Below, piece after piece: positions 25,398 through 34,257 of a DNA stretch of 64,000 nt; position 1 is the stretch's first letter; each line of letters starts with the position of its first letter. The stretch lies in contig NZ_PEKX01000002.1 in assembly GCF_002796985.1 (NCBI RefSeq), positions 372,001 to 436,000 of the forward strand. Reading direction: 5' to 3'. This DNA comes from Pseudomonas sp. (GTDB lineage: Bacteria > Pseudomonadota > Gammaproteobacteria > Pseudomonadales > Pseudomonadaceae). Below the pieces are notes generated by a model that saw only the letters and a program-made list of their open reading frames with translations, did no database searches and was not told where the DNA came from. The translations under genes were made by a program, and so were the position numbers.

Positions 25398-27568
25398 ACG
25401 GCCTCCCGGGCAATGCGATAGGCCTCGTGCTGTTCGCTGGCCTGTTCCTTGAGGGCTTCCTCGAGTATCTGCCGGGTGATGATGCCGCGCTTGATCAGGT
25501 GCTCGCCGAGGGAGTCCTGCTCCGGGTCGAAGTCGATCAGGGCCTGGTTGAACAGGCTCGGCGGGACCATCCCGCGGACCTGCAGCAGGGTGCCGAACAG
25601 CACCAGGTGGCTGCAGATTCGCTCCATCAGGGCCTCATCGCCCTGATGCTGTTGCAGCACATCGAGAATGGTTCGGGTCTCCTCATTCGGGTGCCGGCCG
25701 CCATACCAGTGGCGCAGGCCGATGGTCACCCGTCCCTGGGGCGCCAGGCGGCCGCGCACCGGGCGCTTGAGGTGGCGGCTGATGGCGCCGAGGGAGACCT
25801 GGCTGATCTGCTGCTCGCTGGCCAGGACCAGGGTGTTGCCCTCGATGGCCACCGGCAGTACCGCATAGCGCAGCGCCAGCTTGCGCGGCAGGGCTTCGAT
25901 CAGCTTCTCGTCGAGGGTGAAGGGGTTGAGCGGCGCCCATTCCTCGCCCAGCTCCTCGGCCAGGGTGGCGACCAGTTGGGTGCTGGTGATCAGCTCGCGC
26001 AGCAATAGCTCGCGGCCCAGGCGGCGACGGACCGGGCAGGTCAACGCCGATTGCAGCTGCTCCTCGGTGATCAGGCCCTGCGCGACCAGGCGCTGGCCCA
26101 GCGGTGTGCGCTGCGGGCCGGCAAGGGCGGGGAACTCGTGGGTGGTCTTGTCCCAGGCCACCCGGCGCGAGTCGCCCATCTCCATCACCTGCTTGAGCGC
26201 GCGCAGGTTCGCGAAGAAGTTGACGAAGTTGCTCCACATCATCCGCGGCGCCGACAGTAGCCCCTCGAAGATGCCGTAGAAACGGGTGACGAACCAGAAG
26301 CGCTGGAACAGCCGGTTGAACAGCATCAGGCCATTGAGGGACAGCAGTACCACCAGCAATTGGCTGCCTTCGAGGATCGACGGGAAGCGCCACGCGTTGG
26401 GTGACAGGCTGCTGATCAGCCACATCGTGATCAGCACCAGGAACAGCAGGTTGACCAGGAAACTCAGCAGGTAGGCGATCAGCCCCCGGCGGTCGCGCCA
26501 GAGGAAGTAGTTGAGCATGGTCTTGCTGCTCCAGCCCAGGTTGCGCGTGCCCTGGAAGACGATCCCGGTGATCCACCGGGACTTCTGCCGGATGGCGTGG
26601 TGCCAGGTGCGCGGGAAGTGTTCGCGCACGCAGATGACCTGGGAGAAGCGCCGGTCCATACCCGGTACCCACTCACTCTTCAGCGCCAACTGCGGGTCGG
26701 TGATGGAGTAGCGGGCGAAGATGCACTTCATGCCTTTCTGCTTGAGGCGGAAGCCGATGTCGTAGTCCTCGGTAAGGCTCTGCACATCGAAGGCGATGCC
26801 ATCGCCGTCTTCCAGCAGCGCGGCGATGGCGCGGCGGCTGAAGCAGGTGCCGACCCCGGCGCTGGGCACCTGGCCGGTCAGCGCTTCGCGCACCGGCACG
26901 TCCTTGCCGTGGTTCTCGGCGAACTCGTCGACATAGTGGCCGGCGGTGAAACCAGTCCACTCCGGGGCGTAGGGGTAGACCGGAATCTGGATCAGGTCCT
27001 TGGCCGGCAGCAGATAGTTGAACAGGCGTAGCTCCAGCGGCGAGATGACGTCTTCGGCGTCGTGCAGGATGAAGCCGGCGAACTCGATCCGCGCGTCGGC
27101 CTCGAAGCGCAGGATGGCGTCGATGATGTTGTTCAGGCAGTCGGCCTTGCTGGTCGGGCCGGGGCGCGCGCAGACCACCTTGTGCACGTTGGGGTAGTGC
27201 AGGCACACCGCGTCCACGTCCGCCTGGGTCTGCGGGTCGTTGGGGTAGGTGCCGACGAAGATCTGGTAGTTCTCGTAGTCCAGGGTGGAGGCCGCCAGGC
27301 GCGCCATCTCGCCCACCACGCCGACCTCGTTCCAGGCCGGCACCATGATCGCCAGTGGCTTCTCCGGGGCGGCGAAGAGGCGTTCCTCGTCGGCCCGGTC
27401 GAAGCGGTTGTAGATACGGAAGCGGCGTACCAGCACGCGGCCCCAGTAGACCAGGTCGATGAACAGGTCATCCAGGCCGAGCAGAAACATCAGTGCGGCG
27501 AGGATGATTGCCAGGTACTTCAGGGCATAGAGAACGTAAGTGAGGATATCGACCAGTTCGAGGCTCAT
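25394..27568 (-). CDS. nfrB: NfrB-like inner-membrane glycosyltransferase with C-terminal MshEN c-di-GMP-binding repeats
   Basis: 724-residue protein (E. coli NfrB is about 745). N-terminal membrane helix (about 5-30), then a family 2 processive glycosyltransferase domain starting PLAIMVPAWNEVGVVGEM, with ILHDAEDVISP, SLTEDYDIGFRL and the polymer-synthase motif QKSRW. Several more membrane helices follow (about 335-440). The C-terminus holds MshEN-type motifs at about 489 (PLGQRLVAQGLITEEQLQSA), 516 (RLGRELLLRELITSTQL) and 686 (SLGEHLIKRGIITRQILEEA). MshEN domains bind c-di-GMP, and E. coli NfrB is activated that way to make an N-acetylmannosamine polymer. Some conserved positions are altered here (Pro for Arg at 489; Glu for Gly in the second). 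ATGA overlaps with wecB and nfrA. Confidence 0.9.
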   Translation of the reverse strand: MSLELVDILTYVLYALKYLAIILAALMFLLGLDDLFIDLVYWGRVLVRRFRIYNRFDRADEERLFAAPEKPLAIMVPAWNEVGVVGEMARLAASTLDYENYQIFVGTYPNDPQTQADVDAVCLHYPNVHKVVCARPGPTSKADCLNNIIDAILRFEADARIEFAGFILHDAEDVISPLELRLFNYLLPAKDLIQIPVYPYAPEWTGFTAGHYVDEFAENHGKDVPVREALTGQVPSAGVGTCFSRRAIAALLEDGDGIAFDVQSLTEDYDIGFRLKQKGMKCIFARYSITDPQLALKSEWVPGMDRRFSQVICVREHFPRTWHHAIRQKSRWITGIVFQGTRNLGWSSKTMLNYFLWRDRRGLIAYLLSFLVNLLFLVLITMWLISSLSPNAWRFPSILEGSQLLVVLLSLNGLMLFNRLFQRFWFVTRFYGIFEGLLSAPRMMWSNFVNFFANLRALKQVMEMGDSRRVAWDKTTHEFPALAGPQRTPLGQRLVAQGLITEEQLQSALTCPVRRRLGRELLLRELITSTQLVATLAEELGEEWAPLNPFTLDEKLIEALPRKLALRYAVLPVAIEGNTLVLASEQQISQVSLGAISRHLKRPVRGRLAPQGRVTIGLRHWYGGRHPNEETRTILDVLQQHQGDEALMERICSHLVLFGTLLQVRGMVPPSLFNQALIDFDPEQDSLGEHLIKRGIITRQILEEALKEQASEQHEAYRIAREAV

Positions 27569-28719
27569 TCGAACTCGCTTGGCTTGCGCGATTCACCGAA
27601 CCAGGACAGCAGCCGGGCGACGATCTTCTCGCTGGCGTGGCCATCGCCGTAGGGGCTGAACACTCGGCTCATCTGTTCGTAGACCTCGTCGTCGCGCAGC
27701 AGATGGCTGGCTTCGCTGACGATGCGCGCGGTGTTGGTGCCTACCAGCACCACGGTGCCGCCCTCCAGCACAGCGGGGCGCTCGGTGACGCGGCGCAGTA
27801 CCAGCAGCGGCTTGCCCAGCGCCGGGGCTTCCTCCTGGATGCCGCCCGAGTCGGTGAGGATGAGGTAGGCGCGGTCCATCAGCCAGACGAAGTGCTGGTA
27901 GTCCTGCGGGGCGATCAGGTGGATGTTGGGCTTGTCCGAGAGCAGGCCGTAGACGGCGTTCTGCACCTGCGGGTTGAGGTGCACCGGGTAGACGAAGTCC
28001 ACCTCGGGGAAGCGCTGGGCCAGTTCTGCCAGGGCCTGGCAGATGCGCTCGAAGCCCTTGCCGAAGTTTTCCCGGCGGTGCCCGGTGATCAGCACCAGGC
28101 GGCGGTCGCCGGTGAACTGGGCCAGGGGCGAGTCGGCGGCGGGCTGCCAATCCGTCTCATGCAAGTGCTCGCGCATCCACAGCAGGGCGTCGATCACCGT
28201 GTTGCCGGTGACTTCGATCTGGTCGATGTTCACCCCTTCGCGCAGCAGGTTGTCGCGCGAGGCCTTGGTCGGCGGGAAGTGCAGGTCGGCGATCACCGCG
28301 GTGAGGCGGCGGTTGGCTTCCTCCGGCCACGGCTGATGGATGTTGCCCGTGCGCAAACCGGCCTCGACGTGGCCCACCGGGATTTGCCGGTGGAAGGCGG
28401 TGAGGGCGGCGATGAAACTGGTGGTGGTATCACCGTGGACCAGCACGATATCCGGGCGGTGGCGGTCGTAGCTGTCGTCCAGTTTGCCCATCATCTGCAG
28501 GGACAGGCTGTTCAGCGTCTGGCCCTGGGTCATGACGTCGAGGTCTTCGTCCACCTCCAGTTCGAAGGCGTTCAGCACTTGCTGTAGCATCTCGCGATGC
28601 TGGCCGGTGGAGCAGATACGCAGCTCGATTTCCGGGGTACGGCGAAGGACGCGGGCGAGGGGAGCCATCTTGATGGCTTCCGGGCGAGTTCCGAAAACCA
28701 TGGTGACTTTGTACTTCAT
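27565..28719 (-). CDS. wecB: UDP-N-acetylglucosamine 2-epimerase (non-hydrolysing)
   Basis: 384-residue epimerase that interconverts UDP-GlcNAc and UDP-ManNAc in the cytoplasm. Motifs: MVFGTRPEAIKMAPLARVL, VHGDTTTSFIAALTAFH, VGHVEAGLRTGN, VLITGHRRENFGKGFE and LTDSGGIQEEAPALGKPLLV. I start it at ATG 28719 (MKYKVTM), preceded by AAGGAGCAATTG; a longer frame upstream has no conserved residues. It is the first gene of the operon and would feed UDP-ManNAc to the NfrB-like transferase. The pseudomonad may have another copy for O-antigen synthesis elsewhere, which cannot be seen here. Confidence 0.95.
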   Translation of the reverse strand: MKYKVTMVFGTRPEAIKMAPLARVLRRTPEIELRICSTGQHREMLQQVLNAFELEVDEDLDVMTQGQTLNSLSLQMMGKLDDSYDRHRPDIVLVHGDTTTSFIAALTAFHRQIPVGHVEAGLRTGNIHQPWPEEANRRLTAVIADLHFPPTKASRDNLLREGVNIDQIEVTGNTVIDALLWMREHLHETDWQPAADSPLAQFTGDRRLVLITGHRRENFGKGFERICQALAELAQRFPEVDFVYPVHLNPQVQNAVYGLLSDKPNIHLIAPQDYQHFVWLMDRAYLILTDSGGIQEEAPALGKPLLVLRRVTERPAVLEGGTVVLVGTNTARIVSEASHLLRDDEVYEQMSRVFSPYGDGHASEKIVARLLSWFGESRKPSEFE

Positions 28720-28974
28720 CAATTGCTCCTTGGGCGCACCCTTGTGAGGCCGCCTTCGGTTTTGCGTGTGGGATTTTTTCAAAGGGAATGAAAGTCGCTC
28801 AACTCCGGGCTGTCCAGCGACAACGGGTGTTGCCAGTGATACAGGTCAGGTCTATTGACCTTTTTGGGTGTTTTGTCGCCTGGCTGCAGGCCGCGTCACC
28901 AATGGGCTGGCGCCGGTTTGCCGGCAGCGCCGAGAAAAACTGTTGATGAATTTTACGAAAAGGCGGATCGGCCG

Positions 28975-29826
28975 ATGCTGAGCGCGGAATTGAAGGCGTT
29001 CTACCGGGTGGCCAGGCTGGGCAGCATCACCCAGGCGGCGAAGAAGCTCGGCCTCAGCCAGCCGACGGTGACCACGCAGATCCGCCACCTGGAAAGCCAG
29101 TACGCGGTGGAGCTGTTCTATCGCGGCGGCCGCCGCCTGACCCTGAGCGACGAAGGCGCGCGCCTGCTGCCGATGGTCGAGGCGCTGCTGCAGCAGGAAG
29201 CCGACATCGAGTTCTACCTGCGCAACTGCGGGCAGATGCAGGGTGCCCTGCGTATTGGCGCCACCTCTCCTTATTACGTGCTCGGGCTGATCAAGAGCTT
29301 CCGCGAACGCTTCCCGCAGATCGAGGTGTCGGTGGAGATCGGCAACTCCCAGCAGGTGCTCGAATCGCTGATCGAATGCCGGGTCGACCTGGCGGCTTCG
29401 TCGCAGCAGGTGGACGACGCGCGCCTGACCCGCGTGGTGCTGGGCAGCGACCCGCTGGTGCTGGCGGTGCACCGCAGCCATCCGCTGGCGACGCTGCAGT
29501 CGGTAAGCCTGGGCGACTTGCGCAACCATTGCCTGTTGATGCGCGAGGCGGGTTCCACCACTCGCCAACTGACCGAGGCGATGTTGCAGCAGGCGGGGGT
29601 GACGCCGGCCTCGATGCTGGAGATCGGCAGCCGCGAATCGATCCGCGAGGCGGTGATCCGCAACCTGGGCGTGAGCATCATCGCTCGCCAGGAAGTGCCG
29701 GATAACCCGCAGTTGTGCGTGCTGGAAATCAAGGGCGCGAGCCGGATCGACGAGTACCTGTATTGCCTGAAGGATCGGCGCCAGGCGCGCTTGCCGAGTG
29801 CTTTCCTGGCGGTGGCGCAGGGGTAG
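28975..29826 (+). CDS. LysR-type regulator, probably of aminoethylphosphonate use
   Basis: 283-residue LysR regulator. The N-terminal winged helix-turn-helix is LKAFYRVARLGSITQAAKKL...SQPTVTTQIRHLE; the effector-binding domain runs from about residue 85 (GALRIGATSPYYVLGLIKSF). Start at ATG 28975; an in-frame ATG at 28855 would add 40 poorly conserved residues. It points the same way as the phosphonate-type ABC genes 447 bp downstream and diverges from wecB (255-bp gap). A LysR family linked to aminoethylphosphonate catabolism is known (TIGR03339), which is why I favour that role, but control of the wecB-nfr operon cannot be excluded. Confidence 0.85.
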   Translation: MLSAELKAFYRVARLGSITQAAKKLGLSQPTVTTQIRHLESQYAVELFYRGGRRLTLSDEGARLLPMVEALLQQEADIEFYLRNCGQMQGALRIGATSPYYVLGLIKSFRERFPQIEVSVEIGNSQQVLESLIECRVDLAASSQQVDDARLTRVVLGSDPLVLAVHRSHPLATLQSVSLGDLRNHCLLMREAGSTTRQLTEAMLQQAGVTPASMLEIGSRESIREAVIRNLGVSIIARQEVPDNPQLCVLEIKGASRIDEYLYCLKDRRQARLPSAFLAVAQG

Positions 29827-29838
29827 AGAACGCTCTCT

Positions 29839-30087
29839 GTAGGAGCGAGCTTGCTCGCGAACAACCTGGCACAGCTACCTACCTGTAGGAGCGGACCTTG
29901 CCCGCGATCGGAGTTCCCATCCCCACCGAAATCACGGCGAAGCACGACCGTAGGATGGCGTGGAGCGAAGCGATACCCATCAATTCCCGTGCGCCGTCAG
30001 CATGGGTATCGCTGCGCTCCACGCCATCCTACTAAGTGTTCGCCGGATAGGACGGCAGGGTGCGGTTCGCGAGCAAGCTCGCTCCTA
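29839..30087. repeat. Composite of nested palindromic repeats before the phosphonate transporter
   Basis: The 447-bp gap between the LysR gene and the ABC ATPase holds several repeat types. The outer arms are the GAGCGAGCTTGCTCGC element (29839-29862 and, inverted, 30064-30087). Inside are a single GTAGGAGCGGACCTTGCCCGC arm at 29885-29911 and a large inverted repeat 29950-30032 (GTAGGATGGCGTGGAGCG ... reverse complement). The last has a near copy at 45141-45226. The remaining ~185 bp before 30274 should carry the transporter promoter; no clear elements were recognised. Confidence 0.8.
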
Positions 30088-30273
30088 CGGATGTCTGCCG
30101 AGACGCCATCACTTCCCAAATTTTTTCGCCCCCCATACCCAAATCTGCCTATGGATCTATCGGCGCACTTGGCCCTTTAGCAACAGTGCCGTCGCAATCG
30201 CTCCCTAGCATGGACCTCGTTCCTTCACGCCACGGCTCACGCGGCGTGGACCACAAGAAAACGAGGTACCGCC

Positions 30274-31341
30274 ATGCATCCCACCGTCGCCGGCACGCCG
30301 CTCAGCGTGCGCCACATCCGCAAGCGCTTCGGCCAGTTCGTTGCCCTCGACGGCGTGTCGCTGGACGTCAAGGCCGGTGAACTGGTCTGCCTGCTCGGCC
30401 CCTCCGGTTGCGGCAAGACCACCCTGCTGCGCTGCATCGCCGGGCTGGAGCAGCAGGACGACGGCACCTTGCACCTGGGCCCGCGCGATGTATCGAAGCT
30501 GCCCCCGCAGGCGCGTGACTACGGCATCCTGTTCCAGTCCTACGCGCTGTTCCCCAACCTCACGGTGGAACAGAACATCGCTTACGGCCTCAGCTGCACC
30601 ACAAAGAATGCCAGCAAGGAAGAAGCCCGCCGCCGCGTCGCCGAGATGCTCGAACTGGTCGGCCTGACCGGCAGCGAGAAGAAATACCCCGGCCAGCTCT
30701 CCGGCGGCCAGCAGCAGCGCGTCGCCATGGCCCGTGCGCTGGCGCCGAGCCCCTCGTTGCTGCTGCTCGACGAGCCCATGTCGGCGCTGGACGCCCGCGT
30801 GCGCGAACATTTGTGCGGCGAGCTGCGCCAACTGCAGAAGAGCCTGGGCATCACCACCGTGATGGTCACCCACAACCAGGACGAGGCCATGCTGATGGCC
30901 GACCGCATCGCGGTGATGAACCACGGGCGCATCGAGCAGTACGGCACCGCCCAGGCCATCTACAGCAGCCCGAGCACACCCTTCGTCGCCGAGTTTGTCG
31001 GCCAGGGCAACTGGCTGCCCTTCGAGCGCGGCATTGACGGTCACGCTCGTGTCGGCGGCCTCAACTTGCGTTTGCACAGCCAGGCGCCGAGTGCATCGGG
31101 ACGGCTGTTCTGCCGCCCGGAAGCGATCAGCGTGAACCCCGCCGTGCACCAGGAAAACCTGTTCCGCGCGCAGATCCGCGAGATCACCTTCCTTGGCAAC
31201 CGCTGCCGCATGAGCTTCGAGCTGGAACAACTGCCGGGCCACGCGCTGCTCGCCGAGCTGGCGCCCGAGGACATGCCGCGCCTGGGCACCCCGGATATCT
31301 GGGTGTCGCTGCCGCCCCGCAGCCTGCAGGTGTTCGCCTGA
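30274..31341 (+). CDS. phnT: ABC importer ATP-binding protein, 2-aminoethylphosphonate type (PhnT-like)
   Basis: 355-residue ATPase of the spermidine/iron/phosphonate class. Walker A is LLGPSGCGKTTLLRCIAGLE, signature LSGGQQQRVAMARALAPS, Walker B LLLLDEPMSALDARVREHL, H-loop VMVTHNQDEA. The last ~110 residues are a TOBE-like regulatory domain. The family assignment (TIGR03258-like, aminoethylphosphonate) rests on the set of neighbours: a fused permease, an iron/phosphonate-type binding protein, a phosphonate-linked FAD oxidase and a LysR regulator. An iron(III) or polyamine transporter is the alternative. The permease starts one base after the stop. Confidence 0.82.
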   Translation: MHPTVAGTPLSVRHIRKRFGQFVALDGVSLDVKAGELVCLLGPSGCGKTTLLRCIAGLEQQDDGTLHLGPRDVSKLPPQARDYGILFQSYALFPNLTVEQNIAYGLSCTTKNASKEEARRRVAEMLELVGLTGSEKKYPGQLSGGQQQRVAMARALAPSPSLLLLDEPMSALDARVREHLCGELRQLQKSLGITTVMVTHNQDEAMLMADRIAVMNHGRIEQYGTAQAIYSSPSTPFVAEFVGQGNWLPFERGIDGHARVGGLNLRLHSQAPSASGRLFCRPEAISVNPAVHQENLFRAQIREITFLGNRCRMSFELEQLPGHALLAELAPEDMPRLGTPDIWVSLPPRSLQVFA

Positions 31342-31342
31342 G

Positions 31343-33058
31343 ATGGAAGCCGTGGTGAAACGCAGCCCGGCGCTGTCCGCCGGCAAGATTCGCGGCGATC
31401 TGGGTGATCGCCTGTTCGTCCGTGGCGGCAAATACCTGCTGCTGCTCCTGCTCACTCTCGCGGTACTGATGCCGCTGCTGGCCATCTTCTGGCGCGGCTT
31501 CAGCGGCGAAGCGGGGCAGGGCGGCGGCCTGGCGGCCATGGGCGAGCTGCTGCGCAGCGACAACTTCCACTGGCTGCTGGGCAACAGCCTGAAGGTCTCG
31601 CTGAGTGTGGCCTGCATCGTGGTGCCGGCGGCCTACCTGTTCGCCTATGCGCTGCAACGTACGCTGATCCCGGCCAAGGGCCTGTGGCGCGGGATTTCCC
31701 TGCTGCCGCTGCTGGCGCCGTCGATGCTGCCGGGCATCGCGCTGATCTACCTGTTCGGCAACCAGGGCCTGCTGCGCCATCTGTTGGCGGACAACATCTA
31801 TGGCTTCTGGGGCATCGTCCTCGGTGAGGCCATCTACACCTTCCCCCATGCGCTGATGATCCTGCTGTCGGCGCTGTCGCTGGCCGATGCACGCCTGTTC
31901 GACGCCGCTTCGAGCATGGGGGCCGGCCCCTGGAAGGCCTTCCGCAGCATCACCTGGCCGGCTTCCCGGCAGGGTGTGTTCGCCGCCTTCTGCCTGGTGT
32001 TCACCCTGACCATCACCGACTTCGGCGTGCCGGTCGTGGTGGGCGGCGATTACCAGGTGCTGGCGCTGGAGGCCTACAAGGCGGTGGTCGGCCAGCAGCA
32101 GTTCGGCCGTGGCGCGCAGATCGGCATGATCCTGCTGCTGCCGGCACTGCTCAGTTTCGCCGTCGATACCTGGCTGCGCCGCCGCCAGGGCGACGCCATG
32201 AGCGGCCGCGCGCAGGTCTACCATCCCAAACCGTCGCGCCGCCGCGATGCCGCCTTCCTCGCCATCGTCGTGCTGATCAGCGTGGTGTTGCTGGGCGTGC
32301 TGGGCATGGCCGTGTATTCCTCGCTGGTGAAGTTCTGGCCCTATAACCTTTCGCTGTCGCTGAACCACTACGACTTCAACACCACCGCCGGCGGCGGCTG
32401 GCTGGCCTACCGCAACAGCCTGACCATGGCCACCTGCGTCGCGATCATCGGCAGTGCGCTGATCTTCACCGGCGCCTACCTGATCGAGAAGACCCGCGAG
32501 CAGCGCTGGCTGAGCCAACTGCTGCGCATGCTGTGCTTCGTGCCGATGGCCGTGCCGGGCCTCGTGCTGGGCCTGGGCTACGTGTTCTTCTTCAACCTGC
32601 CGGGCAACCCGCTGCACGTGTTCTACGGCAGCATGGCGCTGCTGGTGGTGTGCACCATTTCCCACTACCTGACCACCGCGCAGATGACCGCCACCGCCGC
32701 GCTGCGCCAGCTCGACGGCGAGTTCGAGGCCGCCGCGCTGTCGCTGAAGATGCCGCTGTGGCGCCACTACCTGCGCGTCACCGTGCCGATCTGCCTGCCG
32801 GCGCTGCTGGACATCACCCGCTACCTGTTCGTCTCGGCGATGACCACGGTCTCGGCGGCGATCTTCCTCTACAACCCCGACACCATCCTCGCCGCCGTCG
32901 CCGTGCTGAACATGGACGACTCCGGCAACGTCGGCGGCGCCGCTGCCATGTCCACCCTGATCCTGCTCACCTCCGCCGCCGTGTCGCTGCTGCTGGCCGG
33001 CGCCTCGCGCGGCCTGTTGCGCCGCTCCCAGGCCTGGAGGACGGACGCGAACCTGTAA
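31343..33058 (+). CDS. ABC importer permease, two fused membrane domains (2-aminoethylphosphonate type)
   Basis: 571-residue protein made of two BPD-type permease units in tandem. Each has about six membrane helices and its own EAA loop: LFDAASSMGAGPWKAFRSITWP in the first half and EFEAAALSLKMPLWRHYLRVTVP in the second. This double architecture is typical of the Fbp/PhnU2 class. It is co-transcribed with the ATPase (1-bp gap) and the binding protein downstream (95-bp gap). It should form the whole membrane channel by itself. Confidence 0.85.
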   Translation: MEAVVKRSPALSAGKIRGDLGDRLFVRGGKYLLLLLLTLAVLMPLLAIFWRGFSGEAGQGGGLAAMGELLRSDNFHWLLGNSLKVSLSVACIVVPAAYLFAYALQRTLIPAKGLWRGISLLPLLAPSMLPGIALIYLFGNQGLLRHLLADNIYGFWGIVLGEAIYTFPHALMILLSALSLADARLFDAASSMGAGPWKAFRSITWPASRQGVFAAFCLVFTLTITDFGVPVVVGGDYQVLALEAYKAVVGQQQFGRGAQIGMILLLPALLSFAVDTWLRRRQGDAMSGRAQVYHPKPSRRRDAAFLAIVVLISVVLLGVLGMAVYSSLVKFWPYNLSLSLNHYDFNTTAGGGWLAYRNSLTMATCVAIIGSALIFTGAYLIEKTREQRWLSQLLRMLCFVPMAVPGLVLGLGYVFFFNLPGNPLHVFYGSMALLVVCTISHYLTTAQMTATAALRQLDGEFEAAALSLKMPLWRHYLRVTVPICLPALLDITRYLFVSAMTTVSAAIFLYNPDTILAAVAVLNMDDSGNVGGAAAMSTLILLTSAAVSLLLAGASRGLLRRSQAWRTDANL

Positions 33059-33153
33059 CACCGCTGGACGCTGTCGCCCCCGTCAGTACGAGGGCTCAAC
33101 CCCTGACAAAACCCCGCACCTCGCGGGAGAAAAACACTGCCAAGGAGCTCCAC

Positions 33154-34179
33154 ATGTTCAAACGTCTTGCCCTCGCCGCCGCTGTGGTCGCCGGTTTCGC
33201 CGCACAGGCCCATGCCGCCGACACCGAGCTGACCGTCTATACCGCCCTGGAACCGGAGCAGCTGACCGCCTACAAACAGGCCTTCGAAGCCGAGAACCCG
33301 GACATCAGGATCAAGTGGGTGCGCGACTCCACCGGCATCGTCACCGCCAAGCTGCTGGCCGAGAAGGATCGCCCGCAGGCCGACGCCGTCTGGGGCCTGG
33401 CCGCTTCCAGCCTGGCCATCCTCGACCAGCAGGGCATGCTGGAGAAGTACGCGCCCAAGCACCTGGACGCCATCGGCAAGAACTACCGCGACCCGGCCAA
33501 CCCGCCGGCGTGGGTCGGCATGGATGTCTGGGCCGCGACCATCTGCTTCAACACCGTCGAGGCCGAGAAGCTGGGCCTGGAGAAGCCGGTGAGCTGGCAG
33601 GACCTGACCAAGCCCGAGTACAAGGGCAAGATCGTCATGCCCAATCCGGCTTCCTCGGGCACCGGCTTCCTCGATGTCTCCGCCTGGCTGCAGACCTTCG
33701 GCGAGAAGCAGGGCTGGGCCTACATGGACGCGCTGCACGAGAACATTGGCCAGTACGTCCACTCCGGCTCCAAGCCGTGCAAGCTGGCCGCCGCTGGCGA
33801 GTTCCCGATCGGCATCTCCTTCGAGTACCCGGCTGTGCAGCTCAAGCGCCAGGGTGCGCCGCTGGACATCGTCCTGCCGAAGGAAGGCCTGGGCTGGGAA
33901 ATCGAAGCCACCGGCATCGTCAAGGGCACCCAGCATGAAGCTGCCGCGAAGAAGCTCGCCGACTTCTCCGCCAGCCCGAAAGCCATGGAGCTGTACAAGG
34001 AAAACTTCGCCGTGCTGGCCCAGCCGGGCATCGCCAAGCCGCAGACCGAACTGCCGGCCGACTACGAACAGCGCCTGATCAAGAACGACTTCGCCTGGGC
34101 CTCGAAGAACCGCGACGAGATCCTTGCCGAGTGGCGCAAGCGCTATGACGGCAAGTCGGAAAAGGTTGCTCAGAAGTAA
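33154..34179 (+). CDS. phnS: Periplasmic binding protein of the aminoethylphosphonate-type importer (PhnS-like)
   Basis: 341 residues with a signal peptide (MFKRLALAAAVVAGFAAQAHA). The mature protein begins DTELTVYTALEPEQLTAYK, the pattern of type II iron/phosphonate-class solute-binding proteins. Other conserved blocks are RPQADAVWGLAASSLAI and VMPNPASSGTGFLDVSAWLQ. Start at ATG 33154 after CCAAGGAGCTCCAC, a strong ribosome-binding site. It is the third gene of the transporter operon. Ligand identity is inferred from context. Confidence 0.85.
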   Translation: MFKRLALAAAVVAGFAAQAHAADTELTVYTALEPEQLTAYKQAFEAENPDIRIKWVRDSTGIVTAKLLAEKDRPQADAVWGLAASSLAILDQQGMLEKYAPKHLDAIGKNYRDPANPPAWVGMDVWAATICFNTVEAEKLGLEKPVSWQDLTKPEYKGKIVMPNPASSGTGFLDVSAWLQTFGEKQGWAYMDALHENIGQYVHSGSKPCKLAAAGEFPIGISFEYPAVQLKRQGAPLDIVLPKEGLGWEIEATGIVKGTQHEAAAKKLADFSASPKAMELYKENFAVLAQPGIAKPQTELPADYEQRLIKNDFAWASKNRDEILAEWRKRYDGKSEKVAQK

Positions 34180-34196
34180 ACTTTGACGCCGATGGC

Positions 34197-34232
34197 TCCC
34201 TCTCCCCAACCCTCTCCCTGAAGGGAGAGGGG
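34197..34232. repeat. Short inverted repeat of the CCCTCTCCC...GGGAGAGGG type
   Basis: CTCCCTCTCCCC-AACCCTCTCCCTGAAGGGAGAGGGGG in the 78-bp gap between the binding protein and the FAD oxidoreductase. It can fold as CCCTCTCCC/GGGAGAGGG and may attenuate expression of the last gene. Confidence 0.6.
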
Positions 34233-34257
34233 GCTCTTCGCCCCGCAGGAATACCCC

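Noticed and set aside
30123..30180. Possible small peptide gene before phnT
   Set aside because: No ribosome-binding site or conservation can be argued; treated as leader sequence.
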